A stretch of 64,000 nucleotides of DNA from Amoebophrya sp. A120 (GCA_905178155.1 CAJINV010000002.1:9125412-9189411), one strand, 5' to 3'. Shown: positions 23,197 through 37,884, numbered from the stretch's first letter. The notes: generated by a model from the letters alone, not told the origin. Translations and numbers: made by a program.

Positions 23197-26100
23197 ATGA
23201 TATCCGACCAGGGCGGCGGGTCGTCCTCGGCTGGCGGCGCCACTTCCAGCGGGAGTGGCAGCCAAAACAAGCGGAACAAGACCCAGCAGAGCAGCAACCT
23301 GAGCGTCAATCTCCCACTCTTGAAAAAGATAAAATTGTCCGAGGAGGCGCTATGGTCCTTGTCCGAGAGCCGCACCAACCCGGCGCAGGCGAGCGCGAAG
23401 AAGTGGAGCAACAAGAGCGCGTCGTTCGGCAGCCTAGAGCAGTACGACCACAAGCACAACACGTGGAAATTTTCCGAGAACGACAAGCTGACCAAGGGGG
23501 ACTACCACTTGGCGAAGCTGGCCAAGTCCATCCACCACGCGAAGAGCCTGGAAAATCTGAAGATAAACGCGCCGAAAATGGTCTTTCAGTCGGAAAAGAA
23601 GGAGCGGGAGGAGGTCGACGAGGACGCGCTCTGGGCGGAGAATAAGCATTTGCTCCAGCTGCACAAAATGTACGTGCCCCAGCCGGTTTTGGGAGAGGAA
23701 CTCGCTTCGAAGACAACGGAGGAAGGACCGCCAACCAGTCCAGAGCAGGGCCCGGAATCCCCCGGGGGGTTACAAGTCACCTTCGAAGCAGACGAGGAGG
23801 GGGAAAAGTCCAGTTTGGTCGCGCACACGCCCGTCGGGCCGATCAGCCGGGACGTGGCGATGAAGCATTTGTTCGCCGAGTCCGCGGAAATGGACGTGGA
23901 GGCCATAACCGAGGAGCAGATTATGAACATAAGAACCGGCGACGACGCCATAAGTTTCTTCGCAAGGAACTCCGCGACGACCCGGTTGAAAATAGTCTAC
24001 TGCAACCGAATACCCCCCTCGCCGGTCGAGTTCCGCCCGTACGACTTAGTAGTCGTGCCGGAGAAGAAGGCGGACCCGGAGTACTTCACCATCTCCCCCA
24101 CCGGCATAGTCCACTGCCAGCCCGGGCAGGCGAGCGAGTACTTGTCGATCCCGGAGTGGATAAGCGAGTCGCTGAACTACAACGTGATAGTCTCCATGAA
24201 CACGTTTAAAAACTACGTCCCGTGGAAAATCTTCGGCAGCTGGCGGAAGAACGCCCGGTACGACGTGTACAAGCAGAAGAGAAAACAGCTGGCGAAGAGG
24301 TTGTTCCTCGTGAAACCTTTGTTCGCGCAGGACCTCGCCAAGTGCTTCCAGGCCCGGCACGAGCTTTGCAGCAGTGTGAAGGTGCTGGCGCTGACGGACC
24401 CCAAGAGCTACCAGCAGTTCAGCTACTTCCAACTGCAGGAGTTTATCGACCTGCAGAAGGCCATACAAACCACCGCGGGGAAGGAGTTGGAAGCCAGGCA
24501 CGACCACTTCGTCTCTCTCCTGGATGCGTTGATCCACAAGGTGGTGAAAGCCACGGGGGTCGGCCAGGACGAGACCGCCGGGAAGGACCCGTTCCTTGAC
24601 GACGCCGCCGCGAAGACCAAGTCGATCGTGCAGCTGAAGTTAGAAGCGAAGGAGCGGGCGCGGAGAAAAAAGCTGGCGATCCACGACCAGGGCATGATTC
24701 AGGAATGTATTCAGCTAGTCGACTACATCTTCCAGTCCTGCTCCGTGCAGATCATGATTGACGCCGCCAAGGAGTTCTACATGCGCATCGAGGGCGATCC
24801 GCGACAAGCGGCGAACCGGTTGTTTTCCGTAAATGTGAAATTCGCGGAAAACTTGCATCTACTGGAAAAAGACTCCGACACCGGGATGCAGCTGGAGCCA
24901 GACGCGGACGCGTTCGGCAAGATGCTAAATAACTTGTGGCAGTCGGCGATCGCGGTGTTAACTTCGGTGCCGCAGTTCATCATGTGCCGGCAGTACGAGC
25001 AGCACCTGCGGACGATCGATCTGCGGAACATGCAGGGCACGCAGCTGTCGATCAACGAGATTTGCCGGGACAACTTGGCTTTTTCCGACTTCACCATGTC
25101 GGTCTTGACGAAAATAACCTCAGAGCTGGAGCGCGCCGGCACCTACGCGGACGAGACGTTTCTGAAAATGTACCGGCCCGTGTACGAATTCGGTCTGCAG
25201 TGGGACGAGATCGTCTTCCTCCAGCACCACACGCAGGACAACGTCGGAGAATTAGACGTCGCCATGGCGAAAATGCGCGCGTTTGAGGAGGCGGTCGAGA
25301 AGTGCCGGGTGAGCCACAACGTCGGGTTCATCTTGATCGACGCAAAGGGGCTGAAGAACGAGCTGACGCCGATCCCGGAGAAGGCGCTGCAGTGCATGAA
25401 GCAACTGCTGAAGACGATAGGCAGCACACTGTGCGGCGAGGCAAGCAAGGCGTTTGAGGGGGTGAATAAGATACTGGATCAGAGACCAGATAAGTTGTCC
25501 AACTACGCCCAGTTTGTGCACAATTTCACGGAGATTCTGACCAACAAGGAGTTCTTGATCAAACAGAGGGACCAGGTGGAACAGATCTATTCCATGCTGA
25601 CCAAGGTGTACAAAGTGAACATCAGTTTGGAGGATCAAGTGCAGTTGGAATCGATGCAGCTCAAGGGGAACGACTTTGTGCAGACGAAGCTGCAGGAAGC
25701 GAAGCAGTTCATGACGGACACGTCCAACAACATGCTCGACGAGAACAAGCAGAAGTGCGTGCAGGTCGAGGAGCAGTGTCAGGTGATGCAGGAGGAGCTG
25801 CTGAAGGAAAATTTCATCGACGTGGAAAACGTGTACGACCCGCAGAAGACGCTCGAGGTGCTCACCGCGTTGGAGCAGATCGTATCAAATGCAAAAATGT
25901 CTGGGTCTGGAAACTTGCGTTGGGAATAGTGAATGCTCTGTAATGCACAGCCAGGCATGAGAAATATCTGCGCTTCTTTGTGTTGCGTTTTTCGCATGAC
26001 AAACTGCGTTTTTGCATGACAGGCAAAAGGGTTTCTTCTTGGACACGCATCACAAAATTTTTGGTCATGCCAGACACGCATGACAAATCTCGCCATCTTC

Positions 26101-29100
26101 CAGACCCAGACACTTTTGCATGTGATAGATCGAGGAGAAACTCGATTTCTGCGAGAAGTCCGCGGCGACCTTCACGAACTACGAGGATTTGTTCAAGCTC
26201 CCGGAAGAGGAGAAGGGCGCGGTGGATTTGGGGCTTGGAGACGAGATGGAAGAGGAGGGCGACGTGAAATTTGAGTTCGTCATGATGGAGCGGGCCCGGG
26301 AGCTGTTCAACTCGCAGATGAAGCTGTGGGAGATGGTGTCGCAGTGGAACGACTTGACCAGGAAATGGTCCCACTCCGACTTCACAACGTTAGATGCGGA
26401 AGTGATGAACAAACAGACCGCGCAGTGCTTTAAGGTAATTTCTATTTTGCTTTTGTTTCTTGTTTTCGATTCTGTACACTATGTCTGTTTGATCGAACTC
26501 GCAGGAGCCTGCAAATGCAAATCGGAAGCAAAACGAGCCAGTACTATGAAGATGCACCTCAGGTTTTTTATTTCCAATTTTCCCCATACTAAGTAAAAAC
26601 TAAATCCTAAAACCCGAACTCCTTCAGGTCGCCTACGGTCTGGAGAAGACCTTTGGCCCCAAGAACCCGAAAGTCGTGAAGGCGGCACGGGAATCCATCG
26701 AGAGATGGCGTGGCAACATGGGCAGCATCATGGATCTCGGGAACCCCGCCATGCGCCCCCGGCACTGGGAGAAGCTTTTCAAGGCGATGGGGATGGGCGG
26801 CAACGTGAAGGGGATGTCCATCACTCTAGCGCTTTTAGAGAAGAACGGCATCTTCGCGCCCAACCTGAAGGAGCTGATCGGCGAGGTCTCGGCCACGGCC
26901 TCCGGGGAGTTCGCGCTGGAGCAGTCTCTGGATAAGGTGATCGCGGTGTGGTCCGACTGGAACATGCCCATCCAGAACCACCGAAACCAGAAGGACCTGT
27001 TCATTTTGGGCGACGTCAGCGAGATTATCGTGCAAATTGAGGACCACTGCGTCACCATCGCGACCATGATGGGCAGCCGCTACATCGGCGGCATCAAGGA
27101 AAAGGTGGAGATCTGGATGAAAAAAATCTACAACGCGGCGGACATCTTGGACGAGTGGATCATCATGCAAAGGGCCTGGATGTACCTGGAAAACATCTTT
27201 TCCGCCGAAGATATCCAGAAGCAGCTGCCAGGTATAGAATTAAATTGGTTCTACTTTGACTTCTTCATGTCTGTGTTTGTTTTTGTTTGAAATGCTCACG
27301 CTGGGCCAATGCATGATTTTGCCTCGCCTACTGCAGCTTTGAGGACTGCATATCAGCGGTATTGATATTGACGACTACGCCAGTGACGTCTAAATTCTGT
27401 GAGGCCGAAGAGATTCACTTCGAAAAACCCTTCTTTACAGGTGAGACCACGAAGTTCAAGCAGGTGGACCGATTTTACCGCGAGCTGTTCCGCAAGGTGA
27501 AGTCAAAGCAGTACCAGAACGCGATGACGGCGATGAACATGCCTGGTTTGAAGGACCAGCTTACCTGGGCCAACGAGACGCTGGACGCGGTTCAGAAGTC
27601 GCTCGAGGCGTACTTGGAGACCAAGCGCCAGGGCTTCCCGCGGTTCTACTTTTTGTCCAATGACGAACTACTTTCAATTTTGTCGCAGACCCGAAACCCC
27701 CGCGCGGTGCAGGAGCACTTGGTGAAGTGCTTCGACAGCATCAACCACGTGAAGTTCACGGAGGCCAACACCATCACCGGCATGCAGGACCACGTCGGCG
27801 AGCACGTGGCGTTCGCGAAAATTGTGGAGACCACGAAGCCGGTCGAGCACTGGCTGTGCGACATCGAGATGCAGATGATCGAGGGCCTGTACGTGGACGC
27901 GGCCGCCGCGGTCGGGACCTACCCCGAGGACGGGCGGGCCCGCCGGGAGTGGCTGTTCGGGCCCACGGCGAGTCAGAACATCCTGTTCATCGACCAAATT
28001 CACTGGACCAGCGAGACCGAGGCCGCCATCGTGGCCATGGAACAGATGGACGCGGCGAGCTTAAACTTCAAGCCGATGGAGAACAACATCCAGTTTCACA
28101 ACGAGCAGCTGGCGAACTCCGTGCTGCTGGTGCGGGAAAACCTGACGAAACTGCAGCGGACGCTGATGGGCGCGCTGATTGTGCTGGATGTCCACGGTAT
28201 CACCGTGCTGGAAAATCTCTTGGAGGACAAGTGCCACGCACTAAACGATTTCAACTGGTCGAAACAGCTGCGGTACTACTGGTACACGGGCGAGACGCCA
28301 CTGGTCACCTCCATCGGCAACGAGGTCAGCGAGGACTGCATTCTGCGGCAAACCATTTCGTCTTACAAGTACAGCTACGAGTATTTGGGGAACACACCGC
28401 GGCTCGTCGTCACCCCCCTGACGGACAAGTGTTACATCACGTTGACGGGCGCCCTGCACTTGAACTACGGCGGTGCGCCCGCTGGGCCGGCCGGAACGGG
28501 GAAGACGGAGACGACCAAGGATTTGGGAAAAGCGCTTGCCGTGCCAGTGATCGTGTTTAACTGCTCCGACGGGTTGGATTACAAAATCATGGGTCGCTTC
28601 TTCTCCGGACTCGCACAGGCGGGCGCCTGGGCGTGCTTCGATGAGTTTAACCGTATTCCGGTCGAGGTCCTGTCCGTGATTGCGCAGCAAATGTTGACCG
28701 TGACGCAGGCGATCCGGCAAAGGAGAAAGACCTTCGAGTTCATCGGGCAGAAAATTCCGTTAAATACTCGCTTCGGTGTCTTCATCACGATGAACCCCGG
28801 TTACGCCGGGCGTGCGGAGCTCCCCGACAACCTGAAGTCGCTGTTTCGCCCGGTCGCGATGATGGTGCCAGATTACGCACTGATCGCCGAGATCATTCTC
28901 TACTCCGAGGGTTTCGGCGAGGCCAAGGGACTTTCGAAAAAGATGGTGAAGATGTACTCGCTCGCGTCCGAACAGCTGTCCAAGCAGGACCACTACGATT
29001 TCGGTATGCGCGCCGTGAAGTCCGTGCTGGTGATGGCGGGTCAGCTGAAGCGAAAGTTCCCGGATCTCCCCGAGAACGTCACTCTGATCCGGGCGCTCCG

Positions 29101-32100
29101 TGACTCCAACGTGCCCAAGTTCCTCGCACAGGATCTGCCGCTGTTTATGGGAATCATCACAGATTTGTTCCCCGGGGTGGACATTCCGAACGTGGACTAC
29201 GGCAATTTGGAGCTCGAGGTGAAGCAGCAGCTCGTGGACGCGCGGTTGCAAACCGTGCCGGCGTTCGTGACCAAAATCATCCAGCTTCTGGAAACCCAGC
29301 TCGTCCGCCACGGTGTGATGATCGTTGGGCTGACGATGTGTGGCAAGTCGACAAACCAAGTCACGCTGTCAAAATCTTTAACCTCGCTGAAGAAGAAGGG
29401 CGGGGAGACCGCGGACCCGACGTATCAGTTGACCAAGGTGTTCACGCTGAACCCGAAATCCGTGACAATGAACGAACTGTACGGGTCCTTCAATCTCAAC
29501 ACCGGCGAGTGGACGGACGGGTTGATCGCGATCCTCGTCCGCGAAGCGGTGTCGGACACCACGGACAACAAGAAGTGGGTGAACTTCGACGGGCCGGTCG
29601 ACGCGATCTGGATCGAGAACATGAACACGGTGCTGGACGACAACAAGATGCTTTGTCTGGCGAACGGGGAGCGGATCAAGTTGCCCCCGACGATGACCAT
29701 GATGTTCGAGGTGAACGACCTGGCCGTCGCCTCGCCCGCGACCGTGTCCCGTTGCGGGATGGTGTACATGGAGCCGGTGCACCTCGGGTGGAAGCCGCTG
29801 ATCCACGAGTGGCAGCTGAACTTCAGCGACTACAACCCGAAGTGGGCGAAGTTGCTGGCGCCGGCGATCGAGAAGTTCTGCTCGCACTTGATCCCGTTCT
29901 ACCGCGAGGAGCTGAACGAACCCACCGGGTTAGAAACGCTGGACAACCAGATTGTCCACTCTTTCCTGAAGTTCGTCACCACCTTCGTGTCCGCGAAACA
30001 CGGCATTTTCTCCGCGGAGGAGGACGGACTGAGCGACAAACCGCCAGAACAGACGCAGAAGCACGTGAAGCTCTACTGCGTGTTCGCCTGCATCTTCACG
30101 CTCGGTGGCAACCTGCACGAAAAGTCGCGGAAGAAGTTCCAGCAGCACATGCGGCCCGAGTTCGAGAAGTTTCTGGGGCCGGGCGTGTTGCCCGACGAGT
30201 CCGTCGACATGTACGCGCTCTGCGTGGACGACGAGAACGTGGCGTACCAACCGATCGGGGAAATCGTGTCGGAATACCTCTACGATTCCGAAGTGCCCTT
30301 CTTCAACATCCTGGTCCCGACGGAGGAGACGACCAGTCAGCGATTGCTGTTGGAGAACCTGATGCACGCCGGCTTCCACATTCTGTTCGCGGGGGACACG
30401 GGCGTGGGGAAGAGTGTGGGGATCCAGCAGTTTTTGAACACGTGCGGGGAGTCCTACTCCGTGACGACCGCGAACTTTTCCGCGCAAACCAGCTCAGCGA
30501 ACGTGGTTGACATCTTCGAGAACAGTCTGGAAAAGAAGAGGAAAAACCTGCTGGGTGCGCCGCCCGGCACCACGATGTTGATGTTCATCGACGATTTGAA
30601 CATGCCCCTCGTCGAGGTGTACGGCGCGCAGCCGCCGATCGAGTTGCTCCGCCAGGTGATGGACCAGGGCGGGTTTTACGACCGGAAAAAGCTGTTCTGG
30701 AAAAACGTCCAGGACACGCAGTTCATCACCGCGTGCGGTCCGCCGGGCGGCGGCCGGAACAAGGTGACCCCGCGGCTGATGCGGCACGTGAACATGGTGT
30801 GGATGCCGGCGTTGACCGTGAACGCGATGAACACCATTCTGAGCAGCATCCTCGGCGGGTGGCTGGGCACGGTGAAGCCCTCGCTGCGCAAGTACTCCGC
30901 GCCGTTGACCAAGGCGACCGTGGAAGCCTACTTTCGCATCACGGCGGACCTGCTGCCCACCCCGCTGAAGTGCCACTACACCTTCAACTTGCGCGACCCG
31001 GCGAAGATGATCCAGGGGATGATGATGATCGACGTCAAGAAGGGGTTCGAGAACCCCATGGACCTGATCAACCTGTGGATGCATGAGGCCTGCCGCTGCT
31101 TCCGCGACCGGTTGATCAACGAGCAGGACTGCAGCTGGTTCAACAAGATGATCTTCACCAAGCTGAAGCAAAGCGTGGGCGCGGACTTCCCGGAGGCGCT
31201 GCCGAAGGACCTGGATGTCGACGACATCGCGGAACTCGTGTACGGCGACTTCATGGACCGCGTGGACAAAAAGTACATCGCGGTCCCGGACAACGCGAAG
31301 ATGCTCGAGGTGTTCGGCGAGTTTCTGGAAGAGTACAACATCACTTTCCCGACCCAGATGAACTTAGTGTTCTTCTCCGACTGCCAGAAGCACCTCGCCC
31401 GCATGTGCCGCGTGCTGCGGCAGCCGCGCGGGAACGCGCTGCTCGTCGGGGTCTCCGGGGTCGGGCGGAAGTCCATGGCCCGGCTCGCGGCCTTCATGCA
31501 GGAGATCGCGCCGTTCTCGATCGAGATCACGAAACTGTACGATTTGCCGCAGTTCAACGAGGATATCAAACTGATGATGTTCCAGGTCGCGAAGGGCACG
31601 CCGACGATGTTTTTGTTTTCCGACACGCAGATCGTGCGGGAGACCTTCTTGGAGAACATCAACAACATCCTGAATACCGGCGAGGTCCCGAATCTGTTTG
31701 CGCCGGACGAGCTGAACCAGGTGGTGGATTCCGTCCGGCCCCTCGCGAAGGCGGCCGGGAAGCCCGACCAGAAGGACGTATTGCTGCAGTACTTCACGCA
31801 ACTGGTAAGAGAGTCGCTGCACATCGTGAACGCGTTCTCGCCCGTCGGCGACGGGTTCCGCGCGCGGTGCCGACAGTTCCCGTCCTTGATCAACTGCTGC
31901 GCCATCGACTGGTACAAGCCGTGGCCGGCGGACGCCCTGTACTCGGTGGCGGAACGGTACTACAAGGCCGCGCCGAAGGAGCTGAACATCGCGGACACCG
32001 TGGACCAGCTGTCCCAGCTGTCCTGCACGATCCACTCCACGAGCACGGAGTACGCCGACAAGTTCTACGAGGCACTGCGGCGACGCACGTACACGACGCC

Positions 32101-35100
32101 GACGAGTTACCTGGAGCTGATCAAGCTGTTTTGCGACCTGCTGGGACAGAAGCAGGGGGAGCTGAACAGCAAGCTGGACCGGTACCGGATCGGCGTGCGG
32201 AAGTTGGGCGAAACGCAAGTCATCGTGGACGACCTGAAGAAGCAGCTCACCAAGATGGGGCCGGAGATCGAGCAGGCGAAGATCGACACGGCGGCTCTGA
32301 TGGAGCAGGTGGAGAAGGACCAGAAGATCGCGTCCGAGCAGGCGGCGGAGTGCGCGGTCGAGGAGAAAAAGGCTCTGGGGCAGGCCGCGGAAGCGAACGA
32401 GATCAAGAACAGCGTGCAGAAGGATTTGGACGAGGCGCTGCCGGAGTACTACAAGGCGATCAAGGCGCTCGACTCACTGGACAAGAAGGACATCACCGAG
32501 GTGAAGTCCTTTGCAAAGCCGCCCCCCCTCGTCGAGACGGTTCTGTGTGCGGTGTGTCTGCTCATGGGCGAGAAGGAGAACTGGGACAGTGCGAAGAAGC
32601 TGATGAACAAATCCACGTTTCTGGACGACTTGAAAACCTACGACAAGGACGCGCTCGCCCGGGACAAGAAGAAAACGGAAAAGATGCAGAAGTACACGAA
32701 ACGAGAAGACTTCCAGCCCGACGTGGTGAAGAAAGTGTCCAACGCCGCGATGTCGCTGTGCATGTGGGTGCGCGCGATGGAGGTCTACGGGCGGGTCTCG
32801 CGCGAGATCGAGCCGAAGAAGGTCAAGCTCGCGGCCGCTGAGGAAGCGGCGGCGATCGGCGAGGCGGCATTGGCAAAGGCCAAGGGAGAACTCAAAGTCG
32901 TCACGGATAAGGTAAGTCTGCTTCCCACCACGATAGGACGAGTGATTGTACCAGTGTGTTGTGTGTTGCTGTGCTTATGATGAAGATGATCAACAATCAT
33001 GATCAGCATCCTCGCCAGAATTAGAATGAATGAATGTCAAAATCAGGTCGCTGCCCTACGTCAGAAGCTTTTTGCCGCAAAAAGGAAAGCAGAGCAGCTC
33101 GTGAAGGATGCAGATATGTGTCAAGTGAAGCTGGGCCGCGCAGAGGAGCTCCTGAAAGGTAACAGAATACAACTTTATTTGCGATGATGACAAAAGAAAT
33201 TACAGGAGACTATTATTTTCACTTCTGCGTAGGTTCAAGAGCATTTCCATTTGACGAGGCTACTGTCTGAAAAGCACGTACAGAAAAGCAAAAATGCAGC
33301 TTCTTTTTCCAAAATTCAACAGGTCTTGGCAACGAGGCGGTCGCGTGGGAGAAGCGTTCCACGGTGCTCGAGAAGGCGGTCGGTTTTCTGGTTGGGAACA
33401 TTATGCTGGCCGCCGGCTTCATCGCCTACATTGGTCCCTACACGGCGGAATACCGCGCCGAGCTGATCGACATGTGGCGCAACAAGGCCAAGGAGATCGA
33501 CATCGTGGCGGATCCCGACTGGGTGTGCGCCGATGTGCTGGTGGACCCGGCCGAGGTGCGCGCATGGAACCTGGCGGGGCTCCCGCAGGACGACCTGTCC
33601 GTGGAGAACGGCATCATGGTGACCCGCGGGCGGCGGTGGCCGCTGATGATCGACCCGCAGGGCCAGGCCAACCGGTGGATCCGCACCATGGGGAAGGACA
33701 AGAACATCCAGGTGATCAAGCTCTCCAACCCGAACTTCCTGCGCACCCTCGAGAACGGCATCCGGTACGGGAACGCCATTCTTCTGGAGAACGTCGAGGA
33801 GGTGCTGGACCCGTCCATCGAGCCGGTGCTGCTGAAGCAGATCTTCAAGAAGGGCGGCCAGTTGCTGCTCCGCTTGGGAACGGAGGACGTGCCCTACAAC
33901 GAGGACTTCGCGTTCTACATCACCACCAAGATGACCAACCCGCACTATTTGCCAGAGATTTGCATCAAGGTGACCGTGATCAACTTCACGGTCACGCCCA
34001 AGGGGCTCGAGAACCAGCTGGTCGCCGACGTGGTGGCCAACGAGAACCGGGAGCTGTCCGAGCAGAAGGCGTATCAAGTGTAAAAGTGTCTGGGTCTGGA
34101 AGAATGCAACTTGTCATGCTGTCTTTGGATTCCAAAAAAATCTGTATTGCGTGACCAACAACAGGAGTCCAGTTTGTGGCACGCGGAGAGGGCATTTCTC
34201 ATGCGGAATAGGCATCAGGAAGGCCTCTAAAGATATGCGATGCTAGACCATGCATTACAGACATCCTGAGTCATGCAAAATATGCATTACAAACCCAGAC
34301 CCAGACATTTTTGCAATCCATAAGGCGGCCTTGGTGGTGCAGATCGCCGCAGACAAGGCGGAGATGGACCGGCTGGAAGCGCTGATTCTGAAGCTCCTCG
34401 CGGAGTCCAAGGGCGACATCCTGGACGACGACAAGCTCATCAAGACGCTGGCCGCGTCCAGCGTGACCGGCGCTGAGGTGCAGCAGCGCATGGTCGCCGC
34501 CGAGGAGACGCTGACCAAAATCGACGAGGTGACCGAGACGCTGCGGCCGACCGCAACCAGGTTGTCGATGCTGTACTTCTGCATCAGCTACATGGGCTTG
34601 ATCGACCCCATGTACCAGTATTCGCTCGAGTACTTCGCTGCTCTCGCCAAGGGCCGGCTGCAAAAGTCGGAGCAGAGCGAGGACGTGAACAAGCGGATCA
34701 TGATCATCATCGAGGACGTCACGAAGTCGGTGTACCTGAACATTTGCCGCGGGCTGTTCGAGGACCACAAAATGATCTTTTCCTTCATGATCGCGTGCGA
34801 AGTGTTGAAGAACGCCACGCACGCCAACTACATGGGCCGCACGCCCATCGCCACCATGGAGTGGGCGTTCCTGCTCCGCGGCGTGGAGGCCGGGAAGGGC
34901 GTGCTGGACAGCGCGCCCGCTGCCAGCGCGGAGGGCGACGAGGGCGAGGCGGTCGCAACATCACCCGGCGTGCCGGCGGAGATCCCAGCGGAGAAGTGTC
35001 CCAAGTGGCTGCCGTCGACTGCGTGGGAAAAGCTGGCGTGTCTCGAGCGGCTCGCCCAGGTCGGCGGCGTGGACAGCTACAAGGGGCTGTGCGACAGCAT

Positions 35101-37884
35101 AAGTACGAAGAGCACCGAGTGGAACAATTTCTACGAGGACGACGACTGTATCAGCAAGCCGCTGCCGGACAACTTTGACAGCAGGCTGAAGCCGGTGCAG
35201 CGGCTGCTGGTCTGCCGGTCGCTGCGCGAGAACCTGTGGCCGCTGGGCGTGAAGCGATTCATCGGCGAGGAGATCGGCGGGCTGTTCATCGAGTCCCCGC
35301 CTTTCGACCTGCTCGGGTCCTTCGAGGAGTCGAACGCGGGCACGCCCATCATCTTCGTGCTGTCCGCCGGTGCGGATCCGACGGGCTACCTACTGAAGCT
35401 CGCAGAGGACCGCGAGTACTCCGAGCGCCTGCACTTCATCTCGCTGGGCCAGGGCCAGGGGCCGAAGGCCGAGAAGCTGATCGACATGAGCCGCGAGGCC
35501 GGCGACTGGGCCTGTCTGCAGAACTGCCACCTGGCCAGCAGCTGGATGCCAAATCTGGAGAGGATACAGGAGCTGCAGGACCTGGACAAAATCGACCCGG
35601 ACTACCGGCTCTGGCTCACCTCCATGCCTACGCCGATCTTCCCGGTGCCGGTGCTGCAGTCCGGCATCAAGATCACCAACGAACCGCCCAAGGGGGTGAA
35701 GGCGAACATGCTGCGCACCTTCGAGGACATGGGCGAGGAGAACTACGGAAAGGCGGACCGCGCCATGGAGGAGGACCCCACGGCCTTTGAGAACGGCACC
35801 AAGGTGCGTGCCTACAAGCGGCTGGTGTTTGCCTTGGCCTTCTTCCACGCCGTCATCTTGCAGAGGCGGAAGTTCGGGCCCATCGGGTGGAACATCCCCT
35901 ACGAGTGGATGGACAGCGATTTCCAGACCAGTCGCGAACAAGTGTACATGTACCTGGCCACACAGCCCGGCGTTCCGCTGAAAACGCTCAACTACATGAT
36001 AGCGGAGTGCAATTACGGCGGACGGGTCACGGATGATAAGGTACAAAATTTGTGCATCTCTATACTGAAAGAATCTCTTTTTTGATTGAACTCGGTGCCA
36101 GTGTCAGTTTAGATCTCTGTTTTACAAGCGACATACCAAAAGAACGTTTGACGTTCCAGTGGGGTGTACCTCTACTCATCCGGATCATGATGATTGTCGA
36201 TCGAACACAAAGTGACATTTAAGTAGTTAGAACCTCCAAACTGCACGACTCACAGGACGTTCGGCTGATCTGCGCAGTGCTTTTGCGGTACTTCGATAAT
36301 CCTATCGTGGAAGAAGACGAGGCCCGGCTTTCGGCCCTGGACGAGTATTTCATCCCGATGGCCAGCACCTTGGAGGACGTGAAAACGTATATCAAAACGC
36401 TACCTCTCGATGAGGATCCGCGCGTGTTCGGGCTGCATCCAAACGCGATGATCACGGCACAGATGATGGCCACCCGACTGTTTCTATCCACCGTGGAATC
36501 CGTGCAGCCTCGACTGGCCTCCGGCGGTGGCGGGAAAAAGCCCGAAGACATCGTCACGGACATGGCACGAGAGTTCTTCGAAGCCATACCAGAACCCATG
36601 AAAGCCAAGTGGGCACACGAAAACACCTACAAACAAACAGCGGAAGGTATAATACTCGGGAATGGCATAATTAAAGTAGAGTTCGTAAATTTCATGCGTA
36701 TGCAGCTGGGTATGCAGTTGCAGCAGGCAGTAGACGACAACTTCAGTTGCTTACCTCTTTCGCTTAGAATTATTTCCAAAGAAGGTTCTTTGACTGGCGT
36801 GCCACACTATCTAAAGCAAAGTGAGCGGCTTCTGGCACGACAAGCAGCAATGAAAATGATAATGAATACCAAACTCACTGACTTTGATCATTATTTTCAT
36901 ACCAGGTGGCATGGTTTCCCTCGGCGTATTTCACGGCCAGGAGATGGGACAGTTTAACAAACTGAGCAGCATGATCAAGCAGAACATGTACATGCTGGGA
37001 CAGGCTATTAAGGGGTTGATTGTCATGTCAGGACCACTGGAAGACATGTACAATTGCTTCCTGATACAGAAGGTAAGCCTCTGTGTTTTTAGCTTGCGCC
37101 TAGCGTATCTCGTCTACCGAATTCATTCTTTGTAGTGCAAGTGCTGTTAGTTTGTGTACCCTTGATGCTTGTTCTACTCAGCGTTGTGCGTGGGTTGCCG
37201 CGGGTTAGCTCGGTCTCTTCCTCTTTCGTATGCAAAAATGTTTTTCATCCGCAAAACTCACTCCAGGTGCCACCAGGCTGGGGCAAGCTTTCGTACCCCT
37301 GCCTGAAGCCGTTGAATTCGTATATGGATGACCTGCTGAAGCGGCTCGCGTTCTACGAGGGGTGGCTGCGCAACGGGCCGCCAGCGTCCTTCTGGATCTC
37401 CTCGATGTTCTTTCCCCAGGGTTTTATGACCGCCGCCATGCAGACCTACGCGAGAAGTCAGCAGATCGCGATCGACGAGCTGAAGTTTCTGACCCTGCCC
37501 GGCACGGAGCTCGCCGCGGAGGTGACCGAGCCCAAGGAGATCGGCGTGAACGTGCACGGGCTCTTCCTGCAGGGCTGCGGGTTCGACCGGAAGCACAAAG
37601 ACGGCCCGCGGCTGGTGGAGTCGTCGAAGGGCATTCTGTTCGTGGAGGTGCCCGTCATCTGGCTGAAACCCGTTAAGGTGGGCGTGTGGGACGCGCACCA
37701 CAAGGGCCTGCCCATGCCGGAATACAACTCGCCCCTGTACAAAACCAGCGAACGGCGCGGAACTTTGAGCACCACCGGGCACTCCACCAACTTCGTCATG
37801 TACATGCAGTTCAGCTACGCAGAGCAGGACCCCGCCCATTGGACGCGCCGCGGCGTCGCGCTCATCTGCATGCTAGACGACTAG
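23197..37884 (+). CDS. Axonemal dynein heavy chain (inner-arm type, DNAH6-like)
   Basis: Ten exons: 23197-25882, 26133-26434, 26628-27231, 27441-32911, 33047-33158, 33323-34071, 34328-36040, 36256-36646, 36906-37072 and 37267-37884. They sum to 12,813 nt, i.e. 4,270 residues plus stop, the size of an axonemal heavy chain. The tail and linker come first (FFARNSATTRLKIVYCNR, FRPYDLVVVPEK). Six-AAA motor: P-loop 1 GPAGTGKT near residue 1545 with FNCSDGLDYKIMGRFFSGLA, P-loop 2 GLTMCGKS near 1826, P-loop 3 GDTGVGKS near 2180 and P-loop 4 GVSGVGRKS near 2533. The stalk coiled coil and microtubule-binding tip span about 2,780-3,050; AAA5-6 and the C-terminal domain end in ALICMLDD. It moves axonemal microtubules. 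Seven introns are GT-AG (135-260 bp); two are introners removed with one duplication copy. The inner-arm assignment is by eye. Confidence 0.93.
25883..26127. mobile_element. Introner, family A, in dynein (245 bp)
   Basis: Starts TATCAAATGCAAAAATG and ends with the near-reverse complement CACTTTTGCATGTGATA; the TGTCTGGGTCTGG core is inverted at the other end. The 5-bp duplication GATCG lies at 25878-25882 and 26128-26132. Exact excision joins exons in phase 1 within CAG ATC GAG GAG. A GT-AG alternative exists here that adds one codon. Same subfamily and orientation as the copy at 59029. Confidence 0.9.
34072..34322. mobile_element. Introner, family A, in dynein stalk region (251 bp)
   Basis: Left end TATCAAGTGTAAAAGTG, right end ATTTTTGCAATCCATA, with inverted TCTGGGTCTGG cores. 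Duplication AGGCG at 34067-34071 and 34323-34327. Exact excision gives EQKAALVVQ and can use a GC-AG pair. Closely related along its whole length to the copy at 53944. Confidence 0.9.

Noticed and set aside
26506-26563. Possible extra mini-exon in the dynein gene between CGCAG and CTCAG
   Set aside because: In the required phase it contains a TGA; joining 26434 directly to 26628 keeps the frame and the family pattern.
28241-35981. Many long frames opposite or shifted relative to the dynein gene
   Set aside because: They mirror GC-rich third positions of the real gene and translate to His/Arg/Leu-rich sequence with no family resemblance.
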